64,000 nt of DNA from Sclerodactyla briareus (lineage: Eukaryota > Echinodermata > Holothuroidea > Dendrochirotida > Sclerodactylidae): the NCBI GenBank assembly GCA_026419785.1, contig JAODTK010003999.1:186001-250000 (forward strand), written 5' to 3'. Shown piece by piece: positions 24,609 through 36,064 of the stretch (positions are counted from its first letter, which is position 1; each line of letters opens with the position of its first letter). Under the pieces are notes generated by a model that ran no database searches, was not told where the DNA came from, and saw only the letters and a list, made by a program, of their open reading frames with translations. Both the position numbers and the translations under genes were made by a program.

Positions 24609-25391
24609 CACCCCTATATAAAATGACAGGTGTACGGTCCACGTTCAAAGGTTCAGTAATTGAGGCTCAGAACAACTTACTTGGACTAAAAAAGGTTGTG
24701 GGATTTTTCACTGCAGTTCATACGCACAACTTATATCAGTACTGTTGCGCGCGAAAATTCGGCTACTAAATCCATCATTAAAAACGTTTTCCTTTTTACT
24801 TTGCACAAATTTCTTCCATTATTACTCCGATTTTGGTTATTCGTTCGTGTTTTTTCCACTCATCAATCATCCTACAGACCCGGCCCGTTCCAGTCCTCGA
24901 TATTAGGACTGATTTGCCCTAAGTTGGTTCTGTAGGCATCCGTGATATACTTTACCAGCTTACTATATTGGGCATAGAATTTACAAGATCACCTAACTTG
25001 AGTTTGAAAATGAATGAAATACATGTTTGCCAATTAGCAATATACGGTGTATCTGCTAGGACATTGCCAATCCAAGGGCGCTTGTCTTTGCGGGTCGTGA
25101 CCCCCAACTTTTGGAAGTCCTCCTCCGTATACATTTGTTCTCACTCTTGACCACCTGAAACCCTCAACTTTCAGCCAGAGAATTGCGCTCTTGACTATTA
25201 CGGCAAACCGCAATGTGATGCCAGTACCAGCTTGTTTGAGCACATCGTGCACATTGGGTCCTCATGCATTCGTAGTCGACTGCGAATAATAAATTCGTAA
25301 GGAGAAAAAGTGCTGATGAGTTGGCCTAGCCTTACGGGCCCCTTCTGTTTTTAGCAAAACTTGTTTTGCCTAAACGACAAAAAAGTAGCCC

Positions 25392-25575
25392 CGCGCGCGA
25401 AGCGCGCGAAAAATGTGCTTGTTTTTCGGGGTTTGATTGAAAATTCAGCGCCGTCCAGCAGACATTTTGGGCATTTCCTTCACTTTTGCCTTCTTCCTGT
25501 CCTGAGTTTTCCCCGAATTTTGTCATTGTTTGCCCTAATTTTTTCATCTCAGATAGCTTGCGCTTCTTCAAAGGG
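25392..25575 (+). repeat. GCGCGC-headed AT-rich repeat, copy 2
   Basis: GCGCGCGAAGCGCGCG is followed by 'tttgattgaaaattc…ttttccccgaattttgtcattg…atctcag'. The order of words matches 24127-24285. A weaker relative is visible around 26130-26215. Confidence 0.5.
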
Positions 25576-25599
25576 CTACGCAATTTGGTAAGTTCGAGC

Positions 25600-28430
25600 C
25601 AGAAATCAAAGCATTTTGATTTACCAATAATTAATTGTGAACAAACTCTGTAGCCTAGTACTCGGTCGCCATACTTGGCGTATCAGCTCAAATCATGTGG
25701 TGAAGGTATTTTCGCCCTGCGACATTAGCGTGCCTGGGTATTTCATGTTCATTTTGCAGAAAGAAAGGAAACTCCGTCCCTCGTCACTTCCTTCACTGCG
25801 GTCCTAGATTTATGTTTCACTCTGTCGGCATCAGTGGACGTAAAACCTTTCTGATAGGGCGAGGGGTAACATTCATTATGGCACCGTGAAGAGGGGTCTC
25901 AGGCAGTCAGGGTTTACTCGTCCCTCTGAAAAGTGTTGCTTTAAGGTGGGCAAATTCATGCTCTAAATGAGATTTTTTGTGTCGAAATTGTGCTGTCCAT
26001 CACGGGCAGTAAGTTCCTTCTTTTGGTTATTGGTCTTAATCCTACCTTCCATGGGACCACCTTTAGTTGGGGTCAGGGAGAAGGCCTGGAACTTTAGACC
26101 GGTTAGCCCATTCTAGAGAACCCAGGGTATCATTTTTCGTTTTGCCGCGTAGCTCGTCCGTTTTCTTCGACGGAAATTTTGCCTGATTTCACAAAGTTGT
26201 TCGTAATTTTGTTGGCAATCCTGAAGGTAGACACACAAAAAGTCCGAAAGGTGCTAATTTCGCCCGGTTTTCCTGTTATAGTCTATGATTTAAAAGAAGC
26301 TTCTCATCTTTGATGGAATTATATATTTCTTGCCCGGGTTTTTTGTTAACATACATGTCCATTCCTATATAGCGCATTACTATGTAGGGAATATCTCGAC
26401 GCGCTCCGCAATTGTTTGCTGTCTCGTTTCTGATAATGGGCCACGGACTGTTTTTGTTGAGATTGGGGGGGGGGGGGGACGTGAAAGACATATTTGTTCA
26501 AGTTGGAGTGCATCGTCTATTGATGCTTCAGCTGGCTAGAATGCGATGTCTAGGAAGCAATTTTTGTAAATATAGTCCGCATAATTACAAAATTGTCACT
26601 CAAAATTATTTTTTCAAACGGAATCCATAGCTCCCCGTACACGTGGTCTACAGTACTGACCCACGCCGAAACACATTGCAGGATACCGAAACGGACGAAG
26701 TTTTCTTTATATTTCTTGCACCTCGATAAAATCACAATCGTCCAAACTTGACAGATGACAAATTTTTGCTCAAATTATCGGGCTTTCGACAGAGAAATCG
26801 GCAATCTGCTGACATTGTGGGCCGTTTATCCAATTTGGCAAGTTTTTGTATGTCCTGAATTCTGCCTATTCTCTGCCCAAGCGGTTGTTCCTCGATCTGC
26901 AAACTTGCTTTTACTTCCATAAGGTGTTGGAGCAGTCTGTCCATCCGCCTCGTATGCCAACGCCGCTCGTGTTATATGATCAATGGACATTTTATTGTGA
27001 ATCTACCTAAGTTTTCGATTTGTTCCCCTTTGTCTCACTTAGGTTTCTGAGTGAGAAAACTTGCATGAACGCTTCATATCGCCAGAATATGCCTTCAAAT
27101 GCAATCGTTACGACAACCATAACAACAGTCACAGGTCGTCTGCGCAGCTCAGCCGCGCGGAATTTTTGGAAAATCTGGTCCGCGGAATAAAGGCCACTGT
27201 GGTCTTGTGAGGCTGCTTTCTCAAATTTTTCAGCCCACACAGCCACTTACGGATACGTGTGTACGGACATGTACTTCAGTCTTCAATCGGGATCCAAAAG
27301 TGGGGGGGGGTTCATTTGATTGATGTCCCCCCACTTTGAAAAGTGGGGGGGACGTGCCCCCTGTCCCCCCCCCCCCCCCAGGACGACGCCCCATGTCGAC
27401 GAGCGATTTTGTCGTCCTTTGGTCACGAATTCAAACTCTTATTCCTACAAAAAGATCATCTGCACATATATTCGTTGTCCTTCTAGATTTATATTGAATG
27501 CATAACTGGCGTTAATTTATGTATTTCTAACCACATGCACCAAAACTCTGCTAAGACGTTTGGGCGATTCTGGAATGAAACATCACCACACTTTCTTTGA
27601 GTAATTTCATGCTATTCTAACTAGGTCCGCTGGCTAGTATACTAGTAGTATTAAACGCTCTGTGAGTAGGACCGGCGACACCAGTAGCCCATAAATATCT
27701 AGTTGTAGGAACTATGTGAAAACCGACGATTAGTATATTTAAGACGATGATGTATGTTTGTTATAATAATTTATTCTATTGTAATGCTGAAGGGAGAAAG
27801 AGGGAAATCGATTGATCCGTCGAGTTTTAATACGCCTGAATTGTCCTAACGAATCGTCAACGGTACTATATATGATGGGTCCATCGATCAATGCATGTAT
27901 GCATTTATGACGTCTTAGAGTTAGTATTACTCATTTATTACAGGTGAATGTCATTTCTAATGACATAATCAATTGATAATCAATGATCATATCACACAGC
28001 CTCTATTTAATGGTGATTGTCAAGTTCTGTCACCAAAGGTCTTGCATGAACAGTATTGAGACCGATCGTGACATATCGTAGTGAGGACAGTAAACAATTA
28101 TTAATGTTCGATTTCAATGGGAACAATTGATTTACTTCAGCGAAATAACTTATGCCGAACAAATCTCTGATTATGAACAGATGAACTATTCATTTTATTA
28201 TGCACTTACCCGATGATTATATCACATTATTCACATCTAAAAAATGTTAAATCTTTCATTGAATCACTAAGCGCAGGATAATGCAAAAAAAAAGAAAAAG
28301 TCGAAAAGAAATTTTCCTATGCATTATTGTCATTTGTATTTGAAGAAAGTTGCCAGTCGCTATAAACTGCTTCCCCTGAGTATCGCTTTTTTGGTTCCTT
28401 GCCGAGACAGAAGGAATCTTATCATCATGT
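25600..28430. other. No gene recognised
   Basis: G15 at 26465-26479 and opposed G/C runs at 27302-27380 are the main landmarks. Two minus frames (27007-27246 and 26732-26944) have hydrophilic, helix-prone translations, but there is no second copy, domain match or splice support. Confidence 0.4.
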
Positions 28431-28436
28431 CTGTGC

Positions 28437-29330
28437 GTATGTGTGTCTGTGTGCTTGTGTGTCCGTATGTGTGTTCGTGTGTGTGGTTGTGTCCGTGTGT
28501 GCGTGTGTATGTGTGGGTGTCGGTGTGTTTGTATGTGTGTGTGTGTGCGTGGTGACATCCATTGTCAGAACGGTATCTAACGAACGCGAACAGGTCTCAA
28601 GTTCAAATAAGTCACGTGGATTGCTAATGTTGGGGAGGATAAACCCTATTGTTTTATGGCCGGTTCAGGCCATTCAAGGTCACACCGAGCAAAGTTCAAA
28701 AAACCTTGCAGCACGAATATCTAATAAGGCACAATATTTATTAGGTTTCATATTAAGTGTGTGGTGGAGTATTGTGAGGATGACCCTGTGGGATTTTGGT
28801 GTAAGGTCAAGGTAATGTGCAGTCACTATGGGGCATACTTCCATACTTGACAACGAAACATTTCAGAGTCATGTTTTGCAATGGAAAGTTTTTGTCCGTA
28901 TAGGTGAACTACACCTGGTGACATACTTCGACCTTATTTGACTACTGACATTGTGACCTCGCGTCAATTTCTTTTTCAAGTGGGAACAGACTCGTCTCGT
29001 TGCAACTAACAACAAGCCATTGGTCACTGACGTAAAAATCCTGCTATCCACGCTATCTCCAGCTATGTCCTATGTAACGGTAAAACAGCCGCTAAAGCAC
29101 TGATATTTGTTTTCGCTTCATATCTTCGGCAGCCCCCCCCCCCCGATAACATTTTAGGAGATTGGCGTAATGGAGAATTTCATTTGTCTGTGCAAACTAC
29201 ATCTGATGACCTACTTTCTTTCCCTTTGACCTTTGACCTCATTTACCAATGACCTTGTGGACTTTCTGGGTCAAGTTCTCATAACTACCTCACTACTATA
29301 CCGTCAATGACACCTGCCGGAGCAGCGGCA
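28437..29330 (+). repeat. Family F (AGGTCA-rich) element with (GT)n head, copy 1
   Basis: It opens with ~115 bp of (GT)n (28437-28552), then 'ggtgacatcc-ttgtcag-acg-tatctaacgaacgc', then words such as 'cattcaaggtcac' and 'aaggtcaaggtaa'. It ends near 'ttggcgtaatgga…tctgtgcaaactacatctg' and 'gaccttgtgga…ctgggtcaagttct'. The same order over ~900 bp occurs at 59789-60620. It has no coding capacity and carries many AGGTCA/TGACCT words. Confidence 0.7.
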
Positions 29331-29632
29331 CCTCAATTGGGTTGGCAGTCCCGTGTCAAGGGTAGTGAAGGGTCAAAAGGGCGCCACTTCCAAGAATAAT
29401 CCCTCCACAAATACTTTAGTCCTAAATTAAAACTGAACAAGAACACACAGTTGTGTAGTTATTCCCCACTGCCATATAACGATTCGAACTTTTTACACCT
29501 TGTCCTTGAACACCCTTGTCGCAGAATTTTAACAGTGCCAAGTACTGTCCCTGTGAGTGGTTATAAAAAAGTAATGTTGGGTGCCTACCTTATAACTTTG
29601 ACTGGCCGCCATCGTTTATACACAATGATCGT

Positions 29633-29984
29633 AAGCCGCGTTTCCATGCACGCGACGGGCGGGCAAGCGCAACGCGATTGAACCCCTTTTCCCATGCACG
29701 CAGGTGTGCGGGCGGGCGTTTTCTCGAAATCACGCACCTTAGTGTGTATAATGCGCTATATAAGAACTGTGTCGCCTACTATTATTCTGTTATATTGGTT
29801 ATTATGATTATTCTTATATATTATTATGTGTATCAACAACCGGACGCATAGGCACACTATGTTTAAACGGCTCAAACACAGGTGTTTAGGTTTTTTCTCA
29901 GAACCATCGTTCTACATGTCAACGATAGCGCTTTCCTCGCGTTTGTCTGCGTGCCCGCCCGCCCCGTGCATGGAAACGCGGCTT
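29633..29984. mobile_element. 352-bp element with long terminal inverted repeats
   Basis: The left end at 29635-29664 starts GCCGCGTTTCCATGCACG. The right end at 29953-29982 is its reverse complement over 30 bp with two mismatches, and the adjacent AA/TT extends the match to 32 bp. The interior contains a TATA-like 'gctatataagaactgtg' (29753-29769), an AT-rich centre and 'atgtcaacgatagcg'. It encodes nothing, which fits a MITE. No target-site duplication could be assigned. A longer relative with the same interior landmarks lies at 51165-51800. Confidence 0.85.
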
Positions 29985-29989
29985 CAAGG

Positions 29990-31745
29990 GGGCTCTAAAT
30001 GCAGGAGATAATAACAACTTGTATGAACTATTTGTATAAATTTCAACATTTGCTCCAAATAAATGAAGGCCTAGTGGGACGCATAACAATACATTTCTTG
30101 GACAAAACGCTAGAAAATGACAAGGTGTAAACATTCTCTTCCTAATACCTCTAGGCTTGAGTTGACAAGAATGAACTGTCACCTTGTGATGTTTCCAAGC
30201 ATGCACATGAACCTTTCTCCTGATATATATTGCAGAAGGTTAAGCTGCAGAATGACTCTCTGATTTCATTTTTATGCACCCACCAAGAGTCATCAATAAT
30301 GCAAGGGGGCAGATCCGGAGCTGGCATCACTGGAAGACCTGGGTGATATACAATGAACTTCGATACGAAGAATCATGTGGAAAACAGTAAACTCATGCCT
30401 ATCCCTCACCTAACGACCTAGGCCTAGCCCTCACCCATACATGAAAACATTGGCTGACCTACTGGGGTTGTACAATCCATATCAGTCTACAGGTCTACGC
30501 TAGGCCTAAAGCTAGGCCTATACATATTACCAACCCAGGTCTATGCCTACTGCCTAGGCTATCACAATTAATTTGTTGGATGAGTTGTATATATTCACCC
30601 AAGCCCAATGAGTTTGCCTCTGTGTTGTCTCATCATGTCCTAAAATGCCACAAGGTCACTGCGGTGAGGTCAAAGGACACCCAAATGAGTCAGCAGTACA
30701 ATATACGCAAGAAAGCACATGGCCTATGCCTACCTCCCCAACTCCTTACTCATTAGCATGAGGCACATGAATTCGAATACAAGTGAGGGGTGGAGGGTTC
30801 TACTGGACTGTTATTTTTAGCCTGAACCTTGTTTTGCTCCTTTCTCTTGGTGCTCACAACGACTACAGTTCACACTCGCGCACACGTGGTCACACATACC
30901 CCATTTTTACCCCCATTTGACATTTGTGAGATCTCAATTACATGACCAGATAAATGTTGTTTTTAGTATTGGAGCGTTTGGCCTATCCCATTTGCAAGTT
31001 TCCCCAGAAGGTTAACTGACTGTCTGGACCTGTTCAGGTATTCGATTATTATCCACTTATCAATTTGAATAGGGTTCATCTACCATTTGGCGATGAGACC
31101 TCCGTGTTTTTGGGAATTCCCACCCCCCCCAAAAAAAAAAAAATTACACCCTGTATTGCCTATGCTGCTATGCCGGGAGGGGCATGGCCCCCACTTCCCA
31201 GGAAAATTTGGATCCCTTGGTGTTTTCTGGGACAAAACATTTGGGTCAGTATATGTATGGAATTTGAGGGAAATGGATTCTGGCACCACCACATCTGCGC
31301 ACGCTACTGCCTGGCACCACCACGCAACTGAGTAACCCTATACTGCTTACACAGGCATTTATCCTCACTTCTGAATAACATTATCCACATAACAGTACAC
31401 ATCCTGTCAGGACGCTGTGACCAGGGACACTGTGGCAGCGATTCAAACAAACTGTCCCAGTGGGACCCGCACCTTTGTGATTCAAATGGAAACAAATGCC
31501 AACAAAAAAAGAATTGTGACTTAAAACTAGGTAAATGACCCCTCATTGGCCTTTACTTACCTTGCATCACATGAATGTTATTGGGGGGGGGGGGGGGGGG
31601 AAATGACCCCTACCTCCTTCACAGGAGCCCAAAATTACATATCATGTTGTATCCTGCCATTTCGCAGTAAATTCAGTTTTCAAGTCCACTACCTTCAACT
31701 GCCTGTTATACCCAACTAAAACTATCTGTGTCCAAAGACATGGCA
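29990..31745. other. No gene; taggcctac-rich stretch and G18 run
   Basis: Repeated 'taggccta' words occur at 30420-30560. A C/A run is at 31124-31143, and G18 is at 31583-31600. No coding evidence. Confidence 0.4.
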
Positions 31746-31749
31746 TGTG

Positions 31750-31812
31750 ACGCGGCGGCAGCCTACACACCAAAACCATTCCCCGGAAACTTCAGTGTCA
31801 CGGGGATTACTT
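31750..31812 (+). repeat. Family A, terminal 3' fragment (copy 4)
   Basis: GGCGGCAGCCTACACACC, then AAAACCATTCCCCGGAAAC, then TTCAGTGTCACGGGGAT match the last ~65 bp of family A. Nothing upstream matches. Confidence 0.55.
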
Positions 31813-31819
31813 GAGATAT

Positions 31820-32480
31820 CATTCTAAGAAAACTTCAAGAGATTCTTCAATACTATACGATCACTCATCAGATTATTCGATGAATTGAGGGTCTATTGGA
31901 ATATCTTCCATTCAGGTGCTCAAATACACTAAATGACAACTTCCGCAGACAGCCTACTGAAAACGGGCTACCAAATTTCATGGCGATATTTATCCATGAC
32001 AGCCCTTAAAGACAAATGTAAGAAATACCTTTACTTCCCAGCCCAAATAGACAAACAAGGGGAGACAGAGCTAAAACCAGGCCAACCTGAACAAGGTCAC
32101 TGGGGGAGGTCCTGGCTAGAAGACCTGTCATCCACGTGCACGGGCCATTATTCTTCTAGTTAATATCACGGCTATTTATGAGAGTACTGAGGGGGCGCCC
32201 AGGTCAAGTGCCCAATGACAGAACATCAGACAGCTGTCCCCGACAGTGATAAATGCAATTGTGTATCAAACCTGCTGGCCAATATTAAAGGACCCTGGAC
32301 TGGGTAGTCAATTGAATGCAGGGACACAATTACTGTGGAAAGAGCAGTATGTAAATCACAAATAACATTGCTATCAACTCATTAACGCTGTTAATTAAGC
32401 ACTAATTATCCCTGTTGTGACTAGAACAATACCTTATGACGTAACTACTGTCCTGAAATTCAACAATGCAAGTACTGACA
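31820..32480. other. No gene recognised
   Basis: Ordinary AT-rich sequence. No repeat relation was seen. Confidence 0.35.
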
Positions 32481-32489
32481 CGGTAAGTT

Positions 32490-34100
32490 GTTCCCAAAAA
32501 ACATTTTTTTTATTTTTTATTAAAAGAATTTTTTTTTTTATAAGTTTTTTGTCCATAAGTGACTTGATGACCTTTGATGACATACAGTTTTTATGAAATA
32601 TTTACTCTCGATAAATCACGCAGTCCGACAAGCATTGGTAATCCCAAAGTATACTGCCGATGCTCATTTTGCCAAAAAGTTATCAAACCAACCTTTGATC
32701 CCTTGTACCTTGAGGAACCAACGTTCCCGATTGCAACGGGACTTTGTTTTGTATTTCAGCACGCAGAGCTTGTCATATATCTTTGCACAAAGGTCACATA
32801 GTGTCAATTTTTGGACCATTTCGATCGGAAGGTACCTTTGATATTCGAAAATGCCACAAAAATTTGATTCGGCCCAAAACAAGGTAAGGCAAACTGAGGT
32901 CCAAGGTTCACACAGATGGAGGTCAAAGATTGGGTCACTTTGGCCACCTCCCCACTTCGACAGACATATGGTTTCCAAGTTATGGCCAAAAAACTAGTTT
33001 TGACCCCTATTGACACTTCTAGACATTGGATGACGTGACCCTTTTTATAAAAATGTAACCCTAATGGGATACAACTGGTCCGATCTAACCACATCAGGAA
33101 AGGTCACTGGAAGCTGTTGCCCACAGGAGCACATCCTATTTGGCAGTTTTATGCCCATACGTGACCTTGAATGCCCTTGATCACATGATGGTTTTTTATG
33201 AAAATGTCTCGACCAGGATGTACCCCTGTCCTTAAACTTCAACTTGCCAGCAATGTCACTGTTAGTTGTTCCAAAAGAGGCGTTCCTTTAAATGTCACTA
33301 AGTGACCTAAATGACCTTGTTATGACATGACACTTTTTTGATGGAAATGTTACTCTCGATGAAATGCACGCAGTCCACAAAGCATTAAGCATCCCAAAGT
33401 ATACTGCCGATGCTCGTGCCAAAAGGTATCAAAACCACTTTGACCCTTGTAACTTGAGAACCGAGTGCCCGAGGAAGCGGGAGTTTATTTCGTCTTATTC
33501 AGCACACAGAAGCTCCGTCCATACCAATATGACAGTGTTTTAATTTTCTTTGCCCTGTTAACTCTAAAAATAGGCAACTCTATCGATATTTGACCTTTGA
33601 CCTTTTAACCACATCATCAGAGGTAGTTTGACCCACTGATTCTAGAAACACCATGACACATCACTATGAACATCCTACTGCACTAAATTTTCAGAACTGA
33701 AAAACTTTGACCTCGAATATCTTCGCACACAAAGGTCACTGGGGTCAAGTGCTGTCCTTTCGATCGGGAATGTACCGTTTTAGATCCGAATGGCCACGAA
33801 ATTTATTCGGGCCCAAAACATGGTAAAGGTCGAATTGAGTCAAGGTCCACACGGATAGGGTCAACGAGTTGGATAACAATGTGCACCTTCCAACCTCGGC
33901 AGATGTACGGTTCCCATGTTATGGCCAAAACACTAGTTTTTTTCCCACTTTTATTGACCTTTGATGACCTTGGATGACATTACCGTTTCTGTTGAATATG
34001 ATCCTTCTCATCATCGCAACTAGTTTCCCAAAAGGTCACGATGTTAGGACCTTGCTGATAGGAGTTTATCCCCTTTTTTGATATTTCAGATTTTTGGCCT
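32490..34100 (+). repeat. Tandem AGGTCA-rich unit, two diverged copies
   Basis: Blocks 32545-32745 and 33290-33485 align ('aagtgacct-atgacct', 'ttactctcgat-aaat-cacgcagtcc', 'cccaaagtatactgccgatgctc'). Blocks 32805-33040 and 33750-33970 also align ('tttcgatcggaa-gtacc', 'attcgg-cccaaaaca-ggtaa', 'ccatgttatggccaaaa-actag'). The repeat period is therefore roughly 750-900 bp. Words TGACCT/AGGTCA occur throughout in both orientations. No protein is encoded, and copies differ by many 1-3 base indels. Confidence 0.7.
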
Positions 34101-34139
34101 CTCATTGACCTTTGGGACCCTGACGGGCAACAGAAAAAT

Positions 34140-34265
34140 AGGGATCAACTACCCCACATGAGAACCCACATGCCGAATATGAACTTGAGACATGCTTGCG
34201 TTCTCCAGATATCGTCCGGACAAAATGTGTCACATACCCAACACACACCAACCCACGACACGACA
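34140..34265 (-). repeat. Family F fragment, inverted
   Basis: Read on the minus strand it gives 'ggtgtgtgttgggtatgtgac' and an 'acgatatct…gaacgcaagcatgtctcaagttca' phrase, as in the opening of family F at 28540-28605 and 43565-43900. Confidence 0.5.
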
Positions 34266-34711
34266 GCATCGGACACAACATATACTCGCGTGACCGCATA
34301 GATCCTTTGCCGTTGGCAAGAATCAAAAACTACTGTAATCTCATTGTGGGTCCGCAATAGCAGCCAAAGTAGTTGCTCGTGATATATGAAAAGGGCTGCT
34401 TATCCCAGCACACCTCCAACCGTTGGCAAGTAATATCAACGTATTGGGGTCAGGCAGGCGTGGTTCTAGAGTCCTTTTTTGTAGGGGGCCTTTGGGGTGG
34501 TCTAACAGGGGCATAGGTATATTCTTTATAGTGGGTTGAAACACCAGAATATACAGTCTGACGAAATTATGGCAGGTAAATTTGTTGGTTTTATTTTCGA
34601 TCAATAGACGAATAATCAACTCGATAGTCACTTACATGTACACCTACTTTACTACCATGGATGTCACTTGATAGATGGCAACCGTGCCCAACTCTGTATA
34701 ATGGCACGACC

Positions 34712-35732
34712 ATGAGTCGGTCATAACAAGTGTGTGCTTTAACGAATTTGCGATGTTAAATGACGAGAACGTGAATTTAAAAAAAAAAAAATTTTTCTAC
34801 AACTTACCCGAAACATCCGGCTATGGTTCCGTATCATCTGTAGTAGCCCCCGTTCATTCGAACGCAGCACTCGAAGGAATCCCCGCGTCGCATCAGAGCT
34901 GTTGTTTTTGTCATAGCGCATCAATCGTATTTTGAGTCGGTCACGCTGACGTACGGAACAGCTATGACCGACCGCTCTAATAAATGTTTGGCTCGACTAA
35001 AACATGTTGTAAACAGTTGCATTCAATAAGTTTCAATCGAACATTCTCTTGACAGCAGTTTCTCCTTACCATATTCTTCCAGCAATGAGGACATGCTTTT
35101 TTCTGCCTGCCTTTACACCTCCAAAGTCTTGCAGCTAACTTGAGATGTTTCCAATGGCTGCATGGCGTCACTTTTATTAACTTCATTGCGGAGAATCACA
35201 CTGAAGACGGATACATATTGACTCATTTGCATGCCCACTTGTTTTGTTGTGCCACTAACCAAAGTGTTGCATATGGGCCGACTGTCCATGTGCCGTTCGA
35301 GTTTCTCGAAAATATGACCGCCAGCATCGCTGTCAGACTTAAACAAAAACATGTCTCTAAGCGACGCCGCAAAAAAAAAATTTGGGGGTTCTTAGTGACT
35401 TTTTCCCACAATGCACTGCGTGCACTAAACGTTCTTTCGCTGTGGACAGTCGATAAGAACACGAACTTTACTAAAAGTGAAATATTCAGTTATTCCAGCC
35501 ATTGGTCTGCAAAAGGGACGTAAATCAGTTGCTGAAACATTGAAACCTGTTGGTTACCCCTTTTATTTTTAAAGAATGGAATAATAGAGCCACCTCACTG
35601 TTTTTGACGCATCTCGATGATTGCAGTCCTTTTGCGGCGTTGAAATGTGAATTGAATGATTCTCATATGTAGTTCGTTGCGCGTCTAGATGCTCGCCTTC
35701 TGTACAAAAAAGACGCGCTTACCGACTCATGA
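34712..35732. mobile_element. Possible inverted-repeat element (~1 kb)
   Basis: CATGAGTCGGTCATAAC begins at 34711. Near 35730 the minus strand reads TTATCATGAGTCGGTAAGC, so an 11-13 bp sequence is present in opposite orientation at the two ends. A further GAGTCGGTCA lies internally at 34935, followed by an inverted TGACCGAC at 34966. The enclosed sequence has an A9-A12 run and the candidate exon listed separately. The short, partly internal repeats leave the boundaries uncertain, and no family was recognised. Confidence 0.4.
35119..35356 (-). CDS. Candidate coding exon, unknown protein
   Basis: An open frame of 79 codons (35113-35352) sits inside a plausible minus-strand exon. The acceptor is a T-rich tract ending in TTAG at 35358-35357, and the donor-like GAG|GTGTAA is at 35118. 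The translation is hydrophilic and of ordinary composition, with no recognised domain. A one-base shift after the donor position joins a second frame (down to 34977) containing a C-x(7)-C-P-H-C stretch. It could equally be a relic of the element that surrounds it (34712-35732) or chance. No second copy was seen. Confidence 0.2.
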
Positions 35733-35869
35733 TAATGACCGACTGAAGATACACGCCACTATATATGAACTTCCATGTCCAGAGTGTGATTAGGTGTGAG
35801 TGTGATTCACAGACCTGAACGATGACAATATTCCAACTTTTGACCGTGGATTGACAAACCTCCCAAATA

Positions 35870-35960
35870 AAAACTAGGTTTTTTTTTTTTTTTTTGTTTT
35901 TTTTTTTGGGGGGGGGTCTTGAAGCACATTTGAGGGGGCGGCGGTTGAGCCCCGCAAAGC
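35870..35960. repeat. Poly(T)/poly(G) junction
   Basis: T15-G-T11-G9 is followed by 'ttgagggggcggcggttgagcc'. It lies next to the 3' side of the minus-strand LINE at 36065-37395. It may represent retroposon tail sequence, but the association is not proven. Confidence 0.5.
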
Positions 35961-36064
35961 TCCCTCCCCCCTGTAGAACCGGTGCCTGTGGTCAAATATT
36001 CCTCATGGAAGGGACCTTGAAGCCACAACATCCCGAAGGGGAAGAATAAAATCAGATGTAAAGA

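Noticed and set aside
26732..27246. Two minus-strand frames (79 and 70 codons) with hydrophilic helical text
   Set aside because: They are in different frames with a stop-rich gap, and I see no splice sites joining them and no known domain.
28256..28815. His/Thr and Val/Cys-rich frames
   Set aside because: Caused by the (GT)n microsatellite at the head of family F.
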